A stretch of DNA of 64,000 nt. Origin: CAZLRH01 sp964562015 (GTDB lineage Bacteria > Verrucomicrobiota > Verrucomicrobiia > Opitutales > JABDGR01). The number at the start of each line of letters is the position of its first letter. Within the stretch, counting starts at the first letter, position 1. The stretch lies in the NCBI GenBank assembly GCA_964562015.1, contig CAZLRH010000001.1:186001-250000 (forward strand), written 5' to 3'. The translations under genes were made by a program, and so were the position numbers. Positions 7,603 through 17,300 of this stretch are shown here, piece after piece. The notes below the pieces were generated by a model. The model did no database searches and was not told the origin of the DNA. It was given only the letters and a program-made list of their open reading frames with translations.

Positions 7603-8568
7603 TTATGGTTGTTCCAAGAGAAATGCCATTTGCTGCAGTATCTTGTCTTGCCATCCGATCGGGACTTCTAATTGGTTTCGGTCGAAAACCTTCGCATGGC
7701 GAATGGACGTTCCATCCTCAAACCAAACCGTGACCAAATGGTAGTTCGTCCGAGATCGCGGCATACCCGGCATACTCATCATCGCCCAAAAATTCCCCTG
7801 AAGCTGAATTCGCGTCATTGTCAAAGGGATTAGATCAAATACATCCAGATGCTTAGTCTTAAACTTCTCCAAGTGGTCAATGAACGGCGCCTGGCCGCCT
7901 GCCCTTGCCTCCGCCAGCATTTTATCGATAAATGGTGTCAGATGCGTGTTGTGATTTGGGCCTTTCACAGAAGGCAATTGGTTGAGTGCGCGCTCGAACT
8001 TGCCCAGATCATTGAGTCTGAGGGCCAGTTCCAATTCAATAGCAAGAGAACTGGCGTTACCCGGTGGAAGTCTCTGCAAGGCTCGCTTAATCGGGCCGCT
8101 TATTCGCTCCAATGCGGCTGAAGCCACCTCGCTATTTCCAGCCTTCGCAGCGACCCCTGCCAATAGGGCATCGCTGGTTAGAGTCTCTACGGCCGCCATC
8201 AAAATACCACGGCCTCCCTTTCCAATTGCAATTTCAACCAAGACATCTTGATTTTTCAATTGTCGGACAGCCGCAATTCTCACCCCATCGGAATAGTTGC
8301 CTCTGGCCAGGTTTGCGAGATGACTTTGATCTGTGAGTTTTGCAATCGCTGTCGCTCGGACTGAATCGGCACCGCCACTATTGGCAATTTCAGTAAGAAG
8401 CGACTGATCATTCAAACAGCTAACTGCCTCCAAGGCCACCCTTTGGTCTGGGTCAGACTGCGCGATCTTTGCCAAAAGATCCTGATCGACCAATTTACGC
8501 ACCGCCACCTTACGAACGGAGGGGTCGGTGTGTCTCCAACCTGGACGAATGAGGTTAAGCAAATTCAC
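7603..8568 (-). CDS. HEAT-like repeat protein on an insert splitting the araB 5' region
   Basis: The protein has 321 residues from a GTG start at 8568. Residues about 15-150 contain five or six degenerate 24-27 residue helical repeats with the core L-x-D-Q-x-L-L-A-x-I-A (KLVDQDLLAKIA, CLNDQSLLTEIA, KLTDQSHLANLA, QLKNQDVLVEIA), a HEAT-type variant. Residues 150-321 are unassigned and end with a compact segment holding VTVWFEDGTS. No signal peptide is seen. Base composition is clearly less GC-rich than the surrounding ara genes. It is the only gene in the insert bounded by the 105-bp direct repeats and runs against the ara operon. Function is unknown; a cargo gene brought in by transfer is inferred. 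Confidence 0.75.
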   Translation of the reverse strand: MNLLNLIRPGWRHTDPSVRKVAVRKLVDQDLLAKIAQSDPDQRVALEAVSCLNDQSLLTEIANSGGADSVRATAIAKLTDQSHLANLARGNYSDGVRIAAVRQLKNQDVLVEIAIGKGGRGILMAAVETLTSDALLAGVAAKAGNSEVASAALERISGPIKRALQRLPPGNASSLAIELELALRLNDLGKFERALNQLPSVKGPNHNTHLTPFIDKMLAEARAGGQAPFIDHLEKFKTKHLDVFDLIPLTMTRIQLQGNFWAMMSMPGMPRSRTNYHLVTVWFEDGTSIRHAKVFDRNQLEVPIGWQDKILQQMAFLLEQP

Positions 8569-8704
8569 AGCAACAGTAAATACGGCGCATTGCTTAATAT
8601 TTCGTGCATATTACGTCAAGTAAATCATATGATCGTTGGCCACCGTTATTCGAGATCGTCCATCGAGCGGCCCAAATTCAACTTAAAATTTGCGCCGTTC
8701 GCAA

Positions 8705-8809
8705 AAAACCCGGATTTGACGCCGCCGCGCCTCCGGGATTAACTTTTCCCATGGCCTGCACCCTCGGTCTGGATTTTGGCACCAACTCCGTTCGCGCGCT
8801 GGTCGTCCG
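8705..8809 (+). repeat. Direct repeat copy 2: functional araB promoter and 5' end
   Basis: This is the second 105-bp copy, identical to 7475-7579 except at two positions. Homology starts in the A-run before ACCCGGATTTGACG and stops 59 nt into araB. This copy continues into the intact gene, so the duplication restored a complete promoter and reading frame downstream of the insert. Confidence 0.95.
8716..8744 (+). promoter_or_regulatory. araB promoter (likely leaderless)
   Basis: TTGACG (8716-8721) and TTAACT (8739-8744) are separated by 17 bp, and six bases (TTTCCC) separate the -10 box from the ATG at 8751. The same geometry occurs at the padR promoter. The identical boxes at 7486-7514 would fire into the insert. 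Confidence 0.6.
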
Positions 8810-10430
8810 GTGTGCGGATGGCCGCGAACTCGGTTCGTGCGTCATTGACTACCCAAGCGGGCACCAGGGCGTTTTGCTCGACGCCCACGATGTGCACTTG
8901 GCCCGCCAGCATCCGGGAGACTACCTGCACGGGCTCGAACACGCCGTGCATGGCGCACTCACGGAGGCGGCGGTCGCCGAACCGGGCTTCAAGCCCGCGG
9001 ACATCATCGGCATCGGGGTTGATTCGACCGGCTCCAGTCCGTTGCCGGTGGACACCCACAATGTCGCACTCGCCACGCATACGCTTTATAAGCACAACCT
9101 GGCCGCCCAATGCTGGCTGTGGAAAGACCACACCAGCCATGCCGAGGCCGCGCGCATCACCGAATTGGCGAGAGAGATGCGCCCGCAGTACGTCGCCAAA
9201 TGCGGGAATACTTACTCGTCGGAATGGTGGTGGAGCAAAATCTGGCACTGCCTGAACACCGCTCCTGATGTGTTCGAATCGGCGTACTCGTGGGTGGAAC
9301 TGGCCGATTGGATTCCCTCGGTGCTCGCGGGCGTGACCGACCCGAAGGCCATCAAGCGCGGCGTCTGTGCCGCCGGCCATAAGGCACTCTATGCCGACGA
9401 ATGGGGCGGCCTGCCCGACAAGGAATTTCTCACCGCGCTCGACCCGCGCCTCGCCGATTTGCGCGACCGTCTTTACATTCAGGCCTACGATTCTTCGACG
9501 CCCGCCGGAAAATTGTGCACGGAGTGGGCCCATAAACTAAAGCTGACCGTGGGCATTCCCATCGCCATCGGCGAATTCGACGTGCACTACGGCGCCATTG
9601 GCTGCGCCGTCGAGGAGGGCGTGCTGGTGAAAGTCATCGGCACCTCGACGTGTGATTGCGCCGTCGTTTCGGCGCAAAAAACGGTGGCCGACATTCCCGG
9701 AATTTGCGGCATCGTCAAGGGCGCGATCCTGCCGGGCTATTACGGCATTGAAGCCGGGCAGTCCGCCGTCGGCGATATTTTCAAATGGTGGGTCGAGGTC
9801 GTGTGTGAGGGCGATGCGTCGCTGCATGACCGCCTGACCGCCGAAGCGGCCAAGCTCGCGCCCGGCGAAAGCGGCCTGCTCGCGCTGGATTGGAACAACG
9901 GCAATCGCACGGTTCTCGTGGACCAGCGGTTGACGGGCCTGCTCGTCGGCCAGACGTTGCGCACGAATCGCGCGGAAATTTATCGCGCCTTGCTCGAGGC
10001 CACGGCCTTCGGCGCGCGGGCCATTCTGGAGCGCATCGAGCAATACGGCGTGCCGGTGAAGACGGTGGTTTGCGCCGGCGGCATCGCGGACAAAAATCCG
10101 CTGCTCATGCAGATTTACGCTGATGCCACGGGCCGCGACATGCGGGTCGCGCGCTCGACCCAGGCTTGCGCGCTCGGCGCGGCCATCGCGGCCTCCGTCG
10201 TCGCCGGCGCCCCGGCCGGTGGCCACGCGGATTTTGCGAGCGCCCAGCGCGCCATGGCCGGGCTCAAGGACATCATCTACAAACCCGTGCGCGCCCACCG
10301 CGCCACCTACAACAAGCTCTACAAGCTCTACCGCAAGCTGCACGACTCCTTCGGCGGCCTCAAGGGCGGCAACCTCGGCGTCGTGATGAAACAACTGTTG
10401 GAAATCAAGGAGGCGGTGGTGAAGAAATGA
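8751..10430 (+). CDS. araB: L-ribulokinase
   Basis: AraB phosphorylates L-ribulose with ATP, the second step of L-arabinose use. The 559-residue product has FGGY-kinase landmarks: the N-terminal phosphate-binding LDFGTNSVRALVV, GIGVDSTGSSPLPVD near residue 88, WVELADWIPS near 183, and the C-terminal VVCAGGIADKNPLLMQIYAD followed by ACALGAAIAA. Length is normal for AraB. The ATG at 8751 is chosen over an upstream in-frame start because homology begins there and the promoter ends six bases earlier. It leads araB-araA-araD; no araC or transporter gene is next to it. Confidence 0.95.
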   Translation: MACTLGLDFGTNSVRALVVRCADGRELGSCVIDYPSGHQGVLLDAHDVHLARQHPGDYLHGLEHAVHGALTEAAVAEPGFKPADIIGIGVDSTGSSPLPVDTHNVALATHTLYKHNLAAQCWLWKDHTSHAEAARITELAREMRPQYVAKCGNTYSSEWWWSKIWHCLNTAPDVFESAYSWVELADWIPSVLAGVTDPKAIKRGVCAAGHKALYADEWGGLPDKEFLTALDPRLADLRDRLYIQAYDSSTPAGKLCTEWAHKLKLTVGIPIAIGEFDVHYGAIGCAVEEGVLVKVIGTSTCDCAVVSAQKTVADIPGICGIVKGAILPGYYGIEAGQSAVGDIFKWWVEVVCEGDASLHDRLTAEAAKLAPGESGLLALDWNNGNRTVLVDQRLTGLLVGQTLRTNRAEIYRALLEATAFGARAILERIEQYGVPVKTVVCAGGIADKNPLLMQIYADATGRDMRVARSTQACALGAAIAASVVAGAPAGGHADFASAQRAMAGLKDIIYKPVRAHRATYNKLYKLYRKLHDSFGGLKGGNLGVVMKQLLEIKEAVVKK

Positions 10431-10574
10431 TGGCTGATTTAGGATTGCTGAATTCTGCTTGCAGCTGGCTAAATGGATGAATGGTTGAACCCTTTTTCCA
10501 GTTCAGACCATTCCCTGCAATTCAGCCGTACGGAAGTTCATCCAATCCAACTTCAGCACTCAGAAATCAGCCAT
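10430..10574. repeat. Inverted-repeat element, family E (araB-araA spacer)
   Basis: The left arm ATGGCTGATTTAGGATTGCT (10430 on, extending to about 10454) is matched by the inverted arm TTCAGCACTCAGAAATCAGC (10552 to 10574). The same family occurs at 56843-56953. The spacer then becomes a pyrimidine-rich, AT-rich tract up to the araA start without a clear ribosome binding site. Confidence 0.75.
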
Positions 10575-10634
10575 TTCATTTTTCCTCCTTAATTTCAATT
10601 TTGCCTTTTCCATTTTTCATTTTCCCTTATCCCC

Positions 10635-12152
10635 ATGATCCTTCTCCCGAAAAACACCGAAATCTGGTTCCTCGTCGGCAGCCAGCATTTGTATGGCGAG
10701 GCCGCGCTCAAGCAGGTGGCTGCGAATGCGCAAGTCATCGTGCGCTCGCTCAATAAGAACGGCGGCCTGCCGCTCAGGCTGGTGCTCAAGCCCGTGCTCA
10801 CGCGCCCCGGTGAAATCACGCAGACGCTCGCCGCAGCCAACAACGATCCGCAGTGCGCCGGGCTGGTGGCGTGGATGCATACGTTTTCTCCGGCGAAAAT
10901 GTGGATCGCAGGACTGAAATCCCTGCAAAAGCCCCTCGCCCACCTGCACACGCAGTTCAACCGCAATCTGCCGTGGGGCGAGATTGACATGGATTTTATG
11001 AACCTGAACCAGGCCGCGCATGGCGACCGCGAGTTTGGGTTCATCGGCGCGCGGCTGCGGTTGGCGCGCAAAATCATCGTCGGCCACTGGGAAGATGCCG
11101 ATGTGCACCAACACCTCGCGGCGTGGATGCGCGCGGCCCGGGCCTGGCACGACTGGCAGGGTGCGCGTTTCGTGCGCTTCGGCGACAATATGCGCCAGGT
11201 GGCCGTCACCGAGGGCAACAAGGTTTCGGCGGAAATTGCGTTCGGCTTTTCCGTGAACGGCTACGGTGTCGGCGACTTGGTGGCAAAAGTCAACGCGGTG
11301 AAAGACGCCGCCATCAACCGCCTGTGCGCCAAATACCAAGAGACATACACGGTCGCGCACGAACTGCGCAAAGGCGGCGCCCGGCATGAAGCGTTGCGGG
11401 ACGGCGCACGGATTGAACTGGGACTGCGCGCGTTTCTCGAGGAGAACGAAGCCAAGGGCTTCACCACCACCTTCGAAGATTTGCACGGGCTGGCGCAATT
11501 GCCCGGCCTGGCGGTGCAGCGACTGATGGCCGACGGCTACGGTTTTGGCGCGGAGGGTGACTGGAAAACTGCGGCCTTGCTGCGCGCGATGAAGGTCATG
11601 GCGGAGGGCCTGCCCGCCGGCACGTCGTTCATGGAGGACTATACTTACCATCTCGCCGCCGACGGCCGCAAAGTCCTCGGCGCGCACATGCTGGAGATTT
11701 GCCCGACTATCGCCGCAGCGAAACCGTCGCTCGCAATTCATCCGCTCGGCATCGGCGGTAAGGCCGACCCCGTGCGCCTCGTGTTTGACACTCCACCCGG
11801 GCCGGCGATCAACGCCTCGCTGGTGGACCTCGGCAACCGCTTCCGTCTGCTCGTCAATGAAGTGGACGTCGTCGCGCCGGAAGCGCCGCTGCCCAAACTG
11901 CCGGTGGCGCGCGCGGTGTGGGTGCCCAAGCCGGATTTCGCCGTGGGCTGCGGGGCCTGGATTCTCGCGGGTGGCGCGCACCACACGGGCTTCAGCCAGG
12001 CGCTAACCAGCGAACACCTCGAGGACTTCGCCGATATGGCGGGCCTCGAATTTTTCCTCATCGCCGGGCACTCGACGATGTGCGCCGCCAAGCGCGAACT
12101 GCGCTGGAACGAACTTTATTACCATCTGGCGCCGGGGCTGGGCTCCGTGTAA
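10635..12152 (+). CDS. araA: L-arabinose isomerase
   Basis: AraA converts L-arabinose to L-ribulose, using a divalent metal. The 505-residue protein matches family length and motifs: N-terminal [28 protein letters not shown], the metal-binding Glu region [35 protein letters not shown] with a metal His, and [10 protein letters not shown] near the C-terminus. The ATG at 10635 gives the expected N-terminus. It lies second in the ara cluster, separated from araB and araD by spacers that both carry inverted repeats, so the operon may produce uneven transcript levels. Confidence 0.97.
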   Translation: MILLPKNTEIWFLVGSQHLYGEAALKQVAANAQVIVRSLNKNGGLPLRLVLKPVLTRPGEITQTLAAANNDPQCAGLVAWMHTFSPAKMWIAGLKSLQKPLAHLHTQFNRNLPWGEIDMDFMNLNQAAHGDREFGFIGARLRLARKIIVGHWEDADVHQHLAAWMRAARAWHDWQGARFVRFGDNMRQVAVTEGNKVSAEIAFGFSVNGYGVGDLVAKVNAVKDAAINRLCAKYQETYTVAHELRKGGARHEALRDGARIELGLRAFLEENEAKGFTTTFEDLHGLAQLPGLAVQRLMADGYGFGAEGDWKTAALLRAMKVMAEGLPAGTSFMEDYTYHLAADGRKVLGAHMLEICPTIAAAKPSLAIHPLGIGGKADPVRLVFDTPPGPAINASLVDLGNRFRLLVNEVDVVAPEAPLPKLPVARAVWVPKPDFAVGCGAWILAGGAHHTGFSQALTSEHLEDFADMAGLEFFLIAGHSTMCAAKRELRWNELYYHLAPGLGSV

Positions 12153-12168
12153 AGGAAGAAGAAATTGC

Positions 12169-12299
12169 ACCGCCGAGTGCGCTGAGAGCGCGGAGGCCCG
12201 ACGCCCTGGCGATGATGCCACCTTTCATTTATTCAAAATCCATCGCCGGCAAATTCCTCACGCTTTCTTCTCCGCGCGCTCAGCGCACTCCGCGGTTAA
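12169..12299. repeat. Inverted-repeat element, family A (araA-araD spacer)
   Basis: The arm ACCGCCGAGTGCGCTGAGAG (12169 to about 12195) pairs with the inverted arm ending GCGCACTCCGCGGTTAA (about 12270-12299). The element fills almost the whole spacer. Confidence 0.75.
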
Positions 12300-12308
12300 T
12301 CTTTTAAA

Positions 12309-13013
12309 ATGAAAAAATATAATTCCCTCCGCGAGGAATGCTGCGAGGCCAACCGCGCCCTGGCCCAATCCGGCCTTGTGGACGTGACCTTCGGCAACGT
12401 CTCCGTGTTCGACCCCGCGGCCGGCGTTTTCGCCATCAAGCCCAGCGGCGTGCCGTATGCCCAACTCAAGCCCTCCGACATCCCGGTGGTGGATCTCGAC
12501 GGCAAAATCGTGACCGGCAAATTGAAACCGTCTTCGGACACCTCGACGCATCGCTGTTTGTTTCGCGCGTTCCAGGGCGTGCTCTCCATCGTGCACACGC
12601 ACTCGCGTTTCGCGGTTTCGTTTGCGCAGGCGGCGCGCGAGATTCCCAACCTCGGCACAACGCACGCCGATTATTTTGACGGCGCGGTGCCGCTCACGCG
12701 TTGCCTGACCGCGCCGGAAATCAGCCGCGATTACGAATGGGAAACGGGCCTCGTCATCGTCGACCGCTTCAAGACGCTCGATCCGCTGCACATGCCGGCG
12801 GTGCTGGTGCGCCACCACGGGCCGTTCGCCTGGGGGCCCTCGTCGAAGAAGGCGCTGGAAACGGCGTTCGCCCTCGAGCTCATCGCGCAAATGGCCTTTC
12901 AGACCCTGCTGCTTTCTGCCACGGCCGGTGCCATTCCCGAGCATTTGCACAACAAGCATCATAAGCGGAAACACGGGCCGAACGCCTATTACGGCCAGGC
13001 GGGGAATTGTTAG
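12309..13013 (+). CDS. araD: L-ribulose-5-phosphate 4-epimerase
   Basis: AraD, a class II aldolase fold enzyme, interconverts L-ribulose 5-phosphate and D-xylulose 5-phosphate and so feeds arabinose carbon into the pentose phosphate pathway. The 234-residue protein shows FGNVSVFDPAAGVFAIKPSGV near residue 30, the zinc-binding HTHSRFAVSFAQ near 97, THADYFDGAVP, and VRHHGPFAWG near 170 with the third zinc His. Length fits the family. It is the last gene of the araB-araA-araD run and is followed by an inverted repeat. Confidence 0.96.
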   Translation: MKKYNSLREECCEANRALAQSGLVDVTFGNVSVFDPAAGVFAIKPSGVPYAQLKPSDIPVVDLDGKIVTGKLKPSSDTSTHRCLFRAFQGVLSIVHTHSRFAVSFAQAAREIPNLGTTHADYFDGAVPLTRCLTAPEISRDYEWETGLVIVDRFKTLDPLHMPAVLVRHHGPFAWGPSSKKALETAFALELIAQMAFQTLLLSATAGAIPEHLHNKHHKRKHGPNAYYGQAGNC

Positions 13014-13051
13014 TACCTACCTCAAATTCATTTTCAGACGAGATTTTCTAA

Positions 13052-13124
13052 GGCCGTCGCAAGCGACGCCCCTCCGGCCCAGGAGGGCGAAATCAAAATC
13101 GTAGGGGCGTCGCTTGCGGCGGCC
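13052..13124. repeat. Inverted-repeat element, family B
   Basis: The arm GGCCGTCGCAAGCGACGCCC (13052 on) faces the inverted arm AGGGGCGTCGCTTGCGGCGG (13103 on), with a CCGGCCCAGGAGG centre. Copies occur at 29487 and 45107, with a partial copy at 20388. Placed just after araD, the structure could also stop transcription. The rest of the 333-nt spacer to 13346 shows no gene. Confidence 0.85.
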
Positions 13125-13346
13125 CCTTTTGTCGAATTTGAGCGAGGTGCTAGTTTGCAAACGGTGGCCGGCCCTCCCTTTCGTTCTCCCAAGAGGAAGT
13201 CTTGAGGTGGCAGAGCCATGCCACAGATCCGCAACACTTTTTCAACCTAACGCGCTGTTTCTCTGCGAAATATGGGCCTTGCGTTCGGATTAATGCGCCC
13301 TAATATGGCTTAACTTCAGAATAAATCGACCATAACCCCTCCCCTG

Positions 13347-13796
13347 ATGAAAACTCTCTTAAAAATTACCGCCCTTTCGTTGCTGCTCGCCCTAAGTGGC
13401 TCCTTCGCCGTGACGGCGCAGGCCAAGACCGTCAGCCAGCCCCACATGACTGCGGCCCTCAAGGCCCTCAACACCGCCCTCAGCGAATTGAACCAGGCCG
13501 CCAAGGACAAGGGCGGCTACCGCGCCGCCGCCGTCGTGAACGTGAAGCAGGCGATCAAGGACGTCAACGCGGGCATCGCCTACGTGAATAAAAACGGCCT
13601 CAGCAAAACGGCGGCGAGCGCAACCACCAAATCCCAGCCGCACATGACCGCCGCGCTCGCAGCCTTGGGCACCGCGTACAGCGAACTCAATTCGGCGGCC
13701 CACGACAAAGGCGGTTTTCGCGTCAAGGCCATGGCGGATGTGCAGACGGCGATGGCCAACGTGACGGCGGGCATCAACTACGCCAACACGCACTAG
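13347..13796 (+). CDS. Small secreted protein with two helical repeats
   Basis: The 149-residue product has a signal peptide of about 26 residues (LLKITALSLLLALSGSFAVT). The mature part is an internal duplication of about 53 residues: both halves start with SQPHMTAAL, continue AL-x-TA-x-SELN-x-AA-x-DKGG-x-R, and end V-x-AGI-x-Y-x-N. It is probably a helical-bundle periplasmic protein. I do not recognise the family or a function. Its spacing of about 130 nt before the BlaI operator suggests it is a separate unit. Confidence 0.75.
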   Translation: MKTLLKITALSLLLALSGSFAVTAQAKTVSQPHMTAALKALNTALSELNQAAKDKGGYRAAAVVNVKQAIKDVNAGIAYVNKNGLSKTAASATTKSQPHMTAALAALGTAYSELNSAAHDKGGFRVKAMADVQTAMANVTAGINYANTH

Positions 13797-13894
13797 GAGC
13801 AGCGGACGCGCGCTGCATTCGGCGGCGTGATGCCACCGCAGCAACGAAGTTTCCTCAGGTGAAACTGGATGCGGCGTCGGGGCTTGACGGGGCT

Positions 13895-13910
13895 TGCTAA
13901 TTTTTTAGCA
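13895..13910. promoter_or_regulatory. Second BlaI-type operator half-palindrome
   Basis: TGCTAATTTTTTAGCA repeats the core of the main palindrome (TGCTAA...TTAGCA) with a 4-nt centre, 20 bp upstream of it. A paired site suggests cooperative binding of the regulator. Confidence 0.6.
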
Positions 13911-13918
13911 TTTAAGGG

Positions 13919-13946
13919 TTGACGGGCGCGGAATGTGTGCTAAATT
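13919..13946 (+). promoter_or_regulatory. Promoter of the BlaI/BlaR operon
   Basis: TTGACG (13919-13924) is followed by a 16-bp spacer and TAAATT (13941-13946). The -10 box lies inside the palindromic operator, so bound regulator would block initiation. Confidence 0.5.
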
Positions 13947-13961
13947 TTTAGCACACATTCC
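13930..13961. promoter_or_regulatory. Perfect 32-bp palindromic operator for the BlaI-like repressor
   Basis: The arms GGAATGTGTGCTAAA and TTTAGCACACATTCC are exact complements around a 2-nt centre, ending 15 nt before the BlaI-like start codon. BlaI/MecI repressors bind such dyads as dimers, and the site overlaps the predicted -10 box. Confidence 0.85.
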
Positions 13962-13975
13962 GAAATCCTTCCCCT

Positions 13976-14368
13976 ATGCCCACGCCCAAAGACGCCCCCG
14001 CCCAGAGCCGCCGCGAGCGGCAAATCATGGACATCGTGTACCGGCGCGGCCGCGCCAGCGTCGCCGAGGTCCGCGCCGATTTGCCCGACCCGCCAAGCTA
14101 TTCCTCCGTCCGCGCCCTGCTCGCCATCCTCGTCACCAAGGGTTTTCTCAAAATCGAGGAGGACGGCCCGCGCTACGCCTACCGCCCCACCCGCGCGCGC
14201 GACGAGGCCGGGCGCTCCGCCATCCAGCGCGTGGTGCAGACCTTTTTTGAGGGTTCGCTCGAAAGCGCCGTCGCCGCGCTGCTCGACGCCTCGGACACGA
14301 AACTGTCCGGCGCGGAAACGGTACGCTTGAAGACCTTGATCGATCAGGCGCGGAAAGGAGGACGATGA
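13976..14368 (+). CDS. BlaI/MecI/CopY family transcriptional repressor
   Basis: The 130-residue winged-helix protein has the BlaI layout: RRERQIMDIVYRRGRASVAE (helices 1-2), YSSVRALLAILVTKGFLKIE (recognition helix and wing), and YAYRPTRARDEA. It ends with the dimerising helices around VVQTFFEGSLESAVAALL, the region where BlaI is cut by BlaR1 in staphylococci. It is transcribed with the M56 gene 3 nt downstream and preceded by two matching dyads, so repression relieved by proteolysis is inferred. Nothing shows a link to beta-lactams. Confidence 0.93.
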   Translation: MPTPKDAPAQSRRERQIMDIVYRRGRASVAEVRADLPDPPSYSSVRALLAILVTKGFLKIEEDGPRYAYRPTRARDEAGRSAIQRVVQTFFEGSLESAVAALLDASDTKLSGAETVRLKTLIDQARKGGR

Positions 14369-14371
14369 GCC

Positions 14372-17300
14372 ATGCACCCTTCCACCGAAGCGATTTATCC
14401 CGCGGCCCTGCTGGCGCTCGTTGATGCCGCCCTCAAAGGCCTCGTGCTCTTGGCGCTCGCCGCGCTGGTGACTCTCTGCTTGCGCCGCGCCTCCGCCGCC
14501 GCCCGGCACTTGACCTGGTCCGTGGCCGTCGCGGGCCTGTGGTTGCTCCCGGTGTTTTCCTTTGTCCTGCCGCAATGGCGCACACCGTGGCTGCCGGATT
14601 GGCATCGGAGCCTGCCGCTCCCACCTGCGCCATCCGTGGTGGCTTCGACTCCGGATTTGGCCCCAGTCTTGGCCATGGTTGAAACGACCAGCAAGAGTTC
14701 GACGCCTCCGGAGTCACTGACCGTGACGCCGGATTCTTCAGCGTCCGCAAGTCCGGTGCCTTCGCCGCTTCCGGCGCCCACTCCTGCGGCACCACTTCAA
14801 AAAGCCCGGCCCGAAATGCAAAAATCCGCTCCCGCGGTTTCGTGGGCGGACGTGCGTGCGATCTTCATCCAACGCGGCTGGCTGCTCTGGCTCATGGGCG
14901 TGATTTTCGCGCTGATGCCCTTGGGCACGGGTTGGTGGCAAGTGCGCCGCCTGACGCGCACGAGTCAGGTCGTCACGGAGGCCGCGTGGCTCGAGCTTTT
15001 GGGCCAACTGGCGGGAGAATTGGGCCTGCGCCGCCGCGTGCAACTGCGCCGCGGCCTGGCGGGGTCCATGCCGCTGACCTGGGGCGCCTGGCGGCCCGTG
15101 CTTCTGCTGCCCGCCGACGCTGGCGATTGGCCGGCCGCGCGCCGCCGCATCGTTTTGCTCCATGAATTAGGGCATATCAAACGTTGGGACTGGTTGACGC
15201 AGACCCTCGCCTACCTCGCCTGCGCCTTATATTGGTTCAACCCGCTGGCCTGGCTGGCGGCCCGTCGGATGCGTATCGAACGCGAACAGGCCTGCGACGA
15301 CCTCGTGCTCGCCTGCGGTTCCACCCCGGCGGATTATGCCGATGAACTCCTCCGGCTGGCGACGAGCCTGCGCGCACCGGGGATGACGAATTTTGTGGCG
15401 GTGCCGATGGCCCGGCGCTCCTCCCTCGAAGGCCGGCTGCTCGCCATCCTCGACCCCCGCCGCAGCCGCGCCACGCTCACGCGGTTCGTGGTCGGCGTCG
15501 CCTTGGCGCTCGTGGTCGCGATTGCCGCGCCCATCGCGATGCTCCGCGCCGCGCCGGGGTCGCCTCCAGAAGCACCTATACCCCCGACACCGAAGACTGC
15601 ATCAGGTCACGTCAGCACACCGGATTCCACCATCGCATCCACGGCACCAGAAGCCCCCTTGCCTACGCTGGCTGTCTCAGCGTCGAAGGAAGAATTCAAA
15701 AATCCAGAATCAATGTTTATCATCTATGATAAGAAGACAAAGGCTCTGGCACTATTGAGCGGCACAAAGGTCGAGACTCAAAAGGACGGTGTAATACACG
15801 CCCGGCAGGCGACTTTCGAACACGATGATTTTCACCTTTCAGCAGACGATCTTGCGTATGATGACAATAAAAACGAAATTCAAGGCGATGGCCATGTCTG
15901 GATGTGGGACGGACAGGGCGATACCGCACGCATTGCCACGGCTGATCACGCTGAACTGCACTTAGGTCATAGCCTTACGCTTACGGGACATGTCCAAGTA
16001 AGTGGGACAAGCGACCATGTCAGAGTTGAGGGCGAGCAAGTTGTATTGAATTTCTCGGGTAGCTTCATTGAAGCAGTGCCGGCACGCACGGTTACCTCAA
16101 CCCTGCCTGAGCAAAACAAGCCAACTGAGCAATCAGTGCCCTCGACGCTTTCTCCTCCGTTGCCCCTTCCCTCACCCACTTTCGCTCAGCTTACGTATCA
16201 GCAACTCGCACAGAAATTAGAGACAGTGAGGCAGAGGTATCAGGTAGGCTTGGCCACCGCGCAGGAATTTCAAACCGCCCAAGGCGACCTCGAAATCGCG
16301 CAGGCGGAACTGAACGGCGATCCCGTGGCCATTGCCCAAGCCAAAGTAAGCGCCGCCGAGCGCCACCTTACCCTCTCCCGGCAAATGTTTGATAATGGCT
16401 TGCTGACCTTTGCTGAAGTCCAGCAGGACCAGGCGCAGATGGCCCAAGCGCAGGCGAACCTGAGTGAAGCCCAAGCGGCGGCCGTCAAGAACTCGACTGT
16501 CCCTGACACCTTGCAGTCGGTGCGCCAATCCATCCGGTCGGCGGTCAATGCAGCGCCGGCAAGTTCAGTCAATTCTGTGGTGGACGCGCCCGGCCCCCAA
16601 ATCTCCATTCAGGCTGAATTCCTTTCCGTGCCCGCCGACATTAAAATGGATTGGGCCAACCTCGATTACGACCAACTCGAAAGGCAAAAAGGAGTGGAGT
16701 TGCTTTCCTCGCCACGAATCACCGTGCTGCCGAAGGTGGAAGCTGTGCTCAGCGTGGCGCAGGAATTACGACTGCCCGAGGGAAATTACCAACCCACACC
16801 GGCGGGCGTGGTCTTGCACGTCATCGCCGCGCCCGCGGCGGACGACAAGATTGAGTACTCCGTGCGCGCCACATTTTCGCAGTTGGAGAAAACCTCGGGC
16901 AGCGACACCCAGCATTCCGTCAGCACGAGTTCGACGGAAGTCGTCAGCACCGGCACCGCCGCGCGCGGCCAGCCCGTCATATTGGATCTGGGCCACGCGC
17001 TGGAAAGACAAATGGTCCCGGCGCCGCCCGGGGCTGGCGACCCGGCCGCGAAGCCCACGGAGGGCACCATCATCAAGCAACGCCTCGCGGTTTTGAAATT
17101 TGACCTGCTGCCCGCTGTGGAAGCTGATCCGGCCTCGAGTTCGAGTGCGGGCCCGATCAAGGCCTTGCTGGTCACCGGCGATGCGCAAGTGAAGAATGCT
17201 CACGGGGAGCTTTCGCCGCTCACGCGCAACCAGGTTTTGGCGGAGGGCGACAGCGTCCTCACTGGCGCGACTGGCGGCGTGGTGCTGGTATTCTCCAACG

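Noticed and set aside
7362..7733. A 123-residue frame joining the first araB fragment to insert sequence
   Set aside because: Only its middle 20 codons are araB-like; the rest reads the antisense of the HEAT-like gene, so it is a junction product rather than a gene.
10617..11984. A 455-codon open frame on the - strand
   Set aside because: It lies opposite araA, whose identity is certain; the antisense translation is a run of biased residues without motifs.
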